The notes beneath the pieces are model-generated. The model saw only the letters and a program-made list of their open reading frames with translations, did no database searches and was not told the DNA's origin. Positions 59,763 to 64,000 of a stretch of 64,000 nucleotides of DNA are shown piece by piece. A program made the position numbers and the translations under genes. The stretch spans positions 155,485 to 219,484 of the forward strand of contig JAJEFJ010000082.1 of assembly GCA_022820485.1 (NCBI GenBank), in the 5' to 3' direction. How positions within the stretch are numbered: the stretch's first letter is position 1; each line of letters begins with the position of its first letter. Source of the DNA: Candidatus Latescibacterota bacterium (GTDB lineage: Bacteria > Latescibacterota > UBA2968 > UBA8231).

Positions 59763-60944
59763 ATGCAGGAAATTTTCGTTCCGTGGGCCGCTTGGTACGG
59801 CAAGGCCCCGTTCAAAATGGAGTTTCCCGATCACTGGGAAGTGGCGGTTCACCACATGCGCGGCGGGCCGGATATCGGCGACGCCGGCATTCGCCAAGGA
59901 CTGCAAGAGGCCATTGGCGCTCCGCCGCTGCGCGAATTCGCCCGCGGCCGGTCTTCGGCAGCGATTTTGGTTGACGACCTCTCGCGCCCAACGCCAGCTT
60001 TTCGGCTCTTGCCCTATGTGCTTGAGGAGTTGGCCGCGGCCGGGATTGGGGCCGATGCCGTAAAGATCATCTGCGCGCTGGCAGCCCATCGCCCGATGAC
60101 CCGCGACGACTTGGTCAAGAAGGTTGGGTTGGACATCGTCGATACCATGCAGGTGCTCAACCACAATGCCTACGAGAACTTGGAATTCTTAGGCTACTCC
60201 AGCCGCGGGATACCGATTTGGGTCAACCGCGATATGACCTCCTGCGAGGTGCGCATCGCCTTGGGGATGATCACGCCGCGCGGGGGGATGTTTGGCGGCG
60301 GAGCCAAATTGCTCATCCCCGGTGCTTGTGGGCAGCAGACGATTATGCTCAACCATCGCCACGTACACAAAAATTTTCGCCAACACTTGTCCGAGGTGGC
60401 GAAAATGGCGGGGGTCACGTATATCGTCAATCCGCTGCTCAACGAGAACTTGGAGATCTCGGGGTTAGTCGCCGGGGATACGGACGCGGCTTTTGCTCGG
60501 GGTTGTGAGTTGGGGCGGGAACAGTACGCTACCCAAGTGCCCGACGCCTTCGACATTGGCGTATTCAGCGCCTTCCCCAAGGATACGGAACTGTGCCAAG
60601 CTGGATTGGCCATGACGCCGTTGAGCGGCACCAAGAAAAATCCTTTCAACGAAAACTCGACTACTGTCATGTGCTCGGCTAGCCCAGAGGGGCTGGGCTG
60701 GCACTCGGTGTTGGGCCCGGGTACCGCGCTGCGGGGCAAGCCCAGTCCGCCCGCCCGGCGCACCATTTTATTTTCGCCTGGGATCAACAAGTGGGATGCA
60801 GCCTCGCTCTTTGGCGAGGGGGTTATTTTTTGCAAAACTTGGCCGGCCGTATTGAGCGAATTGGAAAACTACCACGGAGCTGACGCAAAAGTGGCGGTCT
60901 TTCCGGCTGGCGCACTGCAACGGGCCGCCGACGCCGATTATTAA
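59763..60944 (+). CDS. LarA-like (DUF2088) nickel-pincer cofactor enzyme
   Basis: 393 residues. LarA landmarks: DDLSRPTPAFRLLP with the conserved RPTP, ALAAHRPMT (catalytic His), NHNAYENLEF, GGGAKLLIPG with the Lys that binds the pincer cofactor (about 182), and MLNHRHVHKNF. LarA racemises lactate; homologues epimerise or racemise other 2-hydroxyacids. LarB/C/E for cofactor synthesis are not in the window. Ten bases after the isomerase. Confidence 0.85.
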   Translation: MQEIFVPWAAWYGKAPFKMEFPDHWEVAVHHMRGGPDIGDAGIRQGLQEAIGAPPLREFARGRSSAAILVDDLSRPTPAFRLLPYVLEELAAAGIGADAVKIICALAAHRPMTRDDLVKKVGLDIVDTMQVLNHNAYENLEFLGYSSRGIPIWVNRDMTSCEVRIALGMITPRGGMFGGGAKLLIPGACGQQTIMLNHRHVHKNFRQHLSEVAKMAGVTYIVNPLLNENLEISGLVAGDTDAAFARGCELGREQYATQVPDAFDIGVFSAFPKDTELCQAGLAMTPLSGTKKNPFNENSTTVMCSASPEGLGWHSVLGPGTALRGKPSPPARRTILFSPGINKWDAASLFGEGVIFCKTWPAVLSELENYHGADAKVAVFPAGALQRAADADY

Positions 60945-60949
60945 AGTAG

Positions 60950-60970
60950 GGGCAACCTTGTAGGTTGCCC
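60950..60970 (+). repeat. Palindromic intergenic element
   Basis: GGGCAACCT at 60950-60958 pairs perfectly with AGGTTGCCC at 60962-60970 around a TGT loop, between the LarA-like gene and the SDR gene. No T-run follows, so it may be a REP-like element rather than a terminator. Confidence 0.5.
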
Positions 60971-61001
60971 TCGCTTATACGAGAAATTCAAAGGAGAAAA
61001 A

Positions 61002-61778
61002 ATGCCACCGCTAGCGCGTTTTGGTCTAGAAGGTAAAATCGTCATTGTCACCGGAGCTGGCCGGGGGATTGGCCGGACGATTGCGTTAGAATGCGCCCTG
61101 TCGGGCGCACGCCTCGCCGTTGGTAGCCGCACCACGGCTGAGTTGGAAACGCTGGCTGCAGAGATTGAGGGTGCGGGGGGGACGTGTTTTTACCACCAAC
61201 TCGACGTGACGGACGTGCATTCTATCGAGCGTTTTATGGCTGCGGTCGTCGCGCACTTTGGGCGGATTGACGTGCTGGTCAATAACGCTGGCTACAACAA
61301 GGTCGGCAAAATCCTCGACTACGACGAAGAACTCTACGACCTGATCGTCGATGCCAATCTGAAGAATGTGTTTTTCTGTAGCCAGATCGCCGCGCGGCAG
61401 ATGATCGCCCAAGGGGGGGGAGGCAATATCATCAATATCTCGTCCCAAGCTGGCGTGGTCGGCGCACCGGAGCGCGGCCCGTACTCAGGTGCCAAGGGCG
61501 GCGTCAACAACCTGACGCGGACTATGGCTGCGGAATGGGCCGAGTACCAGATACGGGTCAATGCGGTCGCCCCAACTGTAACTCGCTCGCCGCTGGCCGA
61601 AACCGCGATGCGGGAAAGCCAGGCCTTTGCCGATGCGGTGAAAACCAAAAACCTGCTACGCGGTGCCCTGGCCGAGCCGGAGGAAATGTCGGCGCCGGTG
61701 ATCTTTTTGGCTTCAGATGCCGCGTCGATGATCACCGGGCACACGCTGGTGGTGGATGGGGGATGGACCATCGTCTAG
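61002..61778 (+). CDS. Short-chain dehydrogenase/reductase
   Basis: 258 residues with the classical SDR core: TGAGRGIGRTIA, NNAG, catalytic Ser in ISSQAG and Tyr-x-x-x-Lys in YSGAKGG. Ends with ITGHTLVVDGGWTIV. It reduces or oxidises a hydroxyl, possibly the product of the isomerase/LarA-like enzymes above; no direct link is seen. The palindrome at 60950 lies between it and larA-like. Confidence 0.9.
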   Translation: MPPLARFGLEGKIVIVTGAGRGIGRTIALECALSGARLAVGSRTTAELETLAAEIEGAGGTCFYHQLDVTDVHSIERFMAAVVAHFGRIDVLVNNAGYNKVGKILDYDEELYDLIVDANLKNVFFCSQIAARQMIAQGGGGNIINISSQAGVVGAPERGPYSGAKGGVNNLTRTMAAEWAEYQIRVNAVAPTVTRSPLAETAMRESQAFADAVKTKNLLRGALAEPEEMSAPVIFLASDAASMITGHTLVVDGGWTIV

Positions 61779-61846
61779 GTGATCCGCAGATGGACGCAGA
61801 ATAGAATAGGAACGAGACGATCCACCGCTCGGATCGGGATTGAACG

Positions 61847-64000
61847 ATGATGCAGAAATTAGTTGCCATTTTGGTTGGGCTGGCATTGTCGGCCCCGGCG
61901 ATCGCCGAGCCGTTGGTGGAGGGTCGAGTGCGTCTTGCTGCGGGCCAACCAGCGGTCACGGCGCAGGTGCTATTGTTCGATCTGACCGACTTGCGGCGCG
62001 GGTCGGTGGCGCGGGCGACGACCGATGCGGAGGGTCATTTCGCGCTGGCGTCGTTGGGCGGTCCTGCGTTGCCGCCGGGGTTTGCGCTGGGGCAGAATTA
62101 TCCCAATCCGTTCAATCCTTCGACGATTATTCCGTACCAATTACCGGTCGCGGCACGGGTGCGGCTGGAGGTGTTCAACGTGCTGGGGCAGCGGGTTGCG
62201 ACGCTGGTAGATGAGGAACAGCCGGCAGGTTTTCACGCGGCGGCTTGGGACGCGACCAATGCGGCTGGACAGGCGGTGGCCGCCGGGGTGTATATGTACC
62301 GGCTGACAGCGGGTGGGGAGCAGCACACGCGGCGGATGGTGCTCGTTGATGGGCAAGCTGGGGTGGCGGCTGGGGTAGCTTCAGCGGTGACGTTTCCAAC
62401 AGCCGCTGTGGATCGGACGTATGGTCTGGCCGTGGTGGGTGCGGGCTTGGCGACCTATGTAGATGCGGATTTTCGCGTAGGGACGGTGCCGGTGGAGATT
62501 GTGGTGGAAACGCTGGATGGTGCGCCACGGGCGAAGGGGCTGACTGGCGGCATTTTGGGCGATGTCAACGATGACGGCCAAGTGGATCTGGCCGACGCAC
62601 TGGCCGTAGCATTGTACCTTATTGATTCGTCCATCACGCCGCCTAACAACGGCGATATTAGTCTCGGCGATGTCAATGCCGACGGCCAGCTTACGACCGC
62701 CGATGTGCTGCTGATTGCGGCCTATAGTGCCAATCCGTCTGATCCGTCGCTGCCGCAGGGGATTGGGCAGGCGGTGGGTGGCGGGAACTTGGTAGCCGGA
62801 ACCTTACGCCGCTTGACCGACCACTCGGGATGGGACTTTTCTCCCTCTTGGTCGCCCGATGGTCGCCACATCGTCTTCGAGTCTTACCGCGCCGAGCACG
62901 ACGACAACGACCATACCGCCGATATTTACGTGATGGGTTCGGATGGCAGCAATCTGACCCGTCTAACCGACGATCCGTCCGACGACTCTTTTCCCTCATT
63001 TTCGCCTGATGGCCGCCACCTTACCTTCGTGTCCGACCGCGACGGCAATCGGGATATTTACGTGATGGGTTCGGATGGCAGCAACCCACGTCGCCTGACC
63101 GACGATCCGTCCGACGACTGGCGACCCTCTTGGTCGCCCGATGGTCGCCACATCGCCTTCGTGTCCGAGCGCGATGGCAACTATGAGCTTTACGTGGTGG
63201 ATTCGGATGGCAGCAATCTGACTCGCTTGACCGACGACCCGGCTGCCGATTTTTCGCCCTCATTTTCGCCTGATGGCCGCCGCATCGCCTTTGTATCCGA
63301 CCGCGACGGCAATCTCGATATTTACGTAATGGATTCGGATGGCAGTAATCCACACCGCCTGACCCACCACACGGCACGGGATTTTTCGCCCTCATTTTCG
63401 CCTGATGGCCGCCATATCGCCTTTGTATCCGACCGCGACGGCAACGAAGAGATTTACGCGATGGGTGCGGATGGTAGCAATCCACGTCGCCTGACCCACC
63501 ACGCGGCATGGGACGGCTCCCCTTCGTTTTCGCCCGATGGCCGCCATATCGTTTTTAATTCCGGGCGGGACAGCAAAATTTACGTGATGGAGCTTGGGGA
63601 GGAAGGCGACGAGATTGCTTCTACAGATGGCTTGGAGGGTGCCGATTATACAACGTGGCATTTGCCGGAGGGGGCGCTCGCCCGCTTGGGAAAAGGAGGG
63701 GTTGAGGGTGTGGCGTTTTCGCCCGATGGGCAGGTGCTAGCAGTGGCTAGTAGCATTGGTATCTGGCTGTACGATGTGGCGACCTACCGCGAACTGGCGC
63801 TTCTCACCGAGTATAGGGGCGGGGTTTCTTCGGTGTCGTTTTCCTCGGATGGGTCTCTGCTGGCGTCCGGTTCTATGAACGGCACGGTGATCCTTTGGGA
63901 CGTAGCTAGGCGCAGTCAACTAACCATCCTAGCAGGACATAGCTGGCGGGTTTCTTCGGTGTCGTTTTCCTCGGATGGGTCTCTGCTGGCGTCCGGTTCT
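61847..64000 (+). CDS. Secreted mosaic protein: FlgD/T9SS-like, dockerin, PD40 and WD40 (partial)
   Basis: Open from ATG 61847 through the window edge (718 codons, 3' end missing). Signal peptide 1-20, then a Pro-rich TTDAEGHF segment. Residues about 76-170 are the LPPGFALGQNYPNPFNPSTI FlgD-like fold, which is usually C-terminal in type IX-secreted proteins. Dockerin-like repeats (GDVNDDGQVDLADAL, then GDVNADGQLTTADVL) are at 238-290. A PD40/TolB-like propeller of about six blades (SPDGRHI-x-F-x-SDRDGN) runs from 322 to 581, and WD40 repeats begin near 618. Several short open frames in the other frames here are shadows. A 53-base exact repeat marks the WD40 blades (63822-63874 and 63948-64000). 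Confidence 0.8.
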   Translation, partial: MMQKLVAILVGLALSAPAIAEPLVEGRVRLAAGQPAVTAQVLLFDLTDLRRGSVARATTDAEGHFALASLGGPALPPGFALGQNYPNPFNPSTIIPYQLPVAARVRLEVFNVLGQRVATLVDEEQPAGFHAAAWDATNAAGQAVAAGVYMYRLTAGGEQHTRRMVLVDGQAGVAAGVASAVTFPTAAVDRTYGLAVVGAGLATYVDADFRVGTVPVEIVVETLDGAPRAKGLTGGILGDVNDDGQVDLADALAVALYLIDSSITPPNNGDISLGDVNADGQLTTADVLLIAAYSANPSDPSLPQGIGQAVGGGNLVAGTLRRLTDHSGWDFSPSWSPDGRHIVFESYRAEHDDNDHTADIYVMGSDGSNLTRLTDDPSDDSFPSFSPDGRHLTFVSDRDGNRDIYVMGSDGSNPRRLTDDPSDDWRPSWSPDGRHIAFVSERDGNYELYVVDSDGSNLTRLTDDPAADFSPSFSPDGRRIAFVSDRDGNLDIYVMDSDGSNPHRLTHHTARDFSPSFSPDGRHIAFVSDRDGNEEIYAMGADGSNPRRLTHHAAWDGSPSFSPDGRHIVFNSGRDSKIYVMELGEEGDEIASTDGLEGADYTTWHLPEGALARLGKGGVEGVAFSPDGQVLAVASSIGIWLYDVATYRELALLTEYRGGVSSVSFSSDGSLLASGSMNGTVILWDVARRSQLTILAGHSWRVSSVSFSSDGSLLASGS
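63822..63874 (+). repeat. 53-base perfect direct repeat in WD40 region, copy 1
   Basis: Identical to 63948-64000, 126 bases (one blade) apart; the second copy reaches the window edge. Exact identity over a repeat domain suggests recent gene conversion or duplication. Confidence 0.85.
63948..64000 (+). repeat. 53-base perfect direct repeat in WD40 region, copy 2
   Basis: Second copy of the repeat at 63822-63874; it may extend past the edge. Confidence 0.85.

Noticed and set aside
63053..63600. CRISPR-like periodic repeats
   Set aside because: The period (about 126 bases) matches blades of a coding propeller, not spacer-repeat units.

Overview
The window is a GC-rich, gene-dense stretch of a Gram-negative bacterial chromosome. 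A cell envelope is shown by an Omp85/BamA-type barrel (13425-14924), a TonB-dependent receptor with a carboxypeptidase-like N-terminal domain paired with a DUF4249 lipoprotein (55569-58891), and other lipoproteins. These, a short RpoD-like sigma factor, a NYPNPFNPST-type sorting-like domain, dockerin and PD40/WD40 repeats, and sulfatase debris point to the Fibrobacteres-Chlorobi-Bacteroidetes (FCB) group, possibly an uncultured phylum such as Latescibacterota. That placement is inference. Eight of the clearest promoters (six of the form TTGA-N17-TA, one TTGCCC-N17-TATAAT, one ATGCCA-N17-TATATT) have a spacer of exactly 17.

Layout. 1-1.7 kb: oxidative-stress/Fe-S operon (IscU-like, Fe/Mn-SOD, peroxiredoxin), then a folE remnant. 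2-7 kb: lysine-2,3-aminomutase-like radical SAM enzyme, RNase Y, Dxr, small membrane protein, QueD-like protein. 7-11 kb: HTH protein, FadN-like beta-oxidation fusion and a HpaB/AbfD-fold flavoprotein. 11-12.3 kb: sigma factor with a structured leader, tRNA-Asn and a bidirectional terminator. 12.3-17.5 kb: MsrAB, Omp85 barrel, lipoprotein, HTH-metallo-beta-lactamase fusion, DUF547. 17.5-28.3 kb: sulfatase pseudogene and two related GT-C membrane proteins; between them lies an all-minus-strand accessory island (orphan HTH antitoxin, a broken DUF6414-like gene, two overlapping small membrane proteins, a single-chain type IIG/IIL restriction-modification enzyme); then a decayed UvrA paralogue. 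28.3-32.9 kb: KorAB 2-oxoacid:ferredoxin oxidoreductase flanked by two CBS proteins. 32.9-36.5 kb: hemE with a glycosidase-like gene. 36.7-41.8 kb: flavoprotein, MocA, XdhC, nitrilase and a VasI/TagO-like ankyrin protein. 41.8-51 kb: Rpn nuclease-like protein, methyltransferase, HDAC-type amidohydrolase, NUDIX, dihydrolipoamide acyltransferase (E2), FtsH, RidA, MFS, Uma2. 51-55.2 kb: glutamate dehydrogenase, a GRDP-like protein, a Cys/Ser-tailed protein and an MFS pump. 55.2-64 kb: TnpB fossil, TonB receptor/DUF4249, sugar isomerase, LarA-like and SDR genes, and a mosaic secreted protein that runs off the right edge.

The best candidates for something new are: the three-gene cassette with overlapping ATGA junctions and its own TATAAT promoter beside the restriction enzyme (20229-21267); the UvrA-like protein that has lost one ATPase site (26136-28265); the AbfD-fold enzyme lacking its Fe-S cysteines (9521-10963); and the GRDP plus Cys-tail pair behind glutamate dehydrogenase (52320-53899). 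Nothing resembles a CRISPR array, an intact insertion sequence, a prophage or an rRNA operon.
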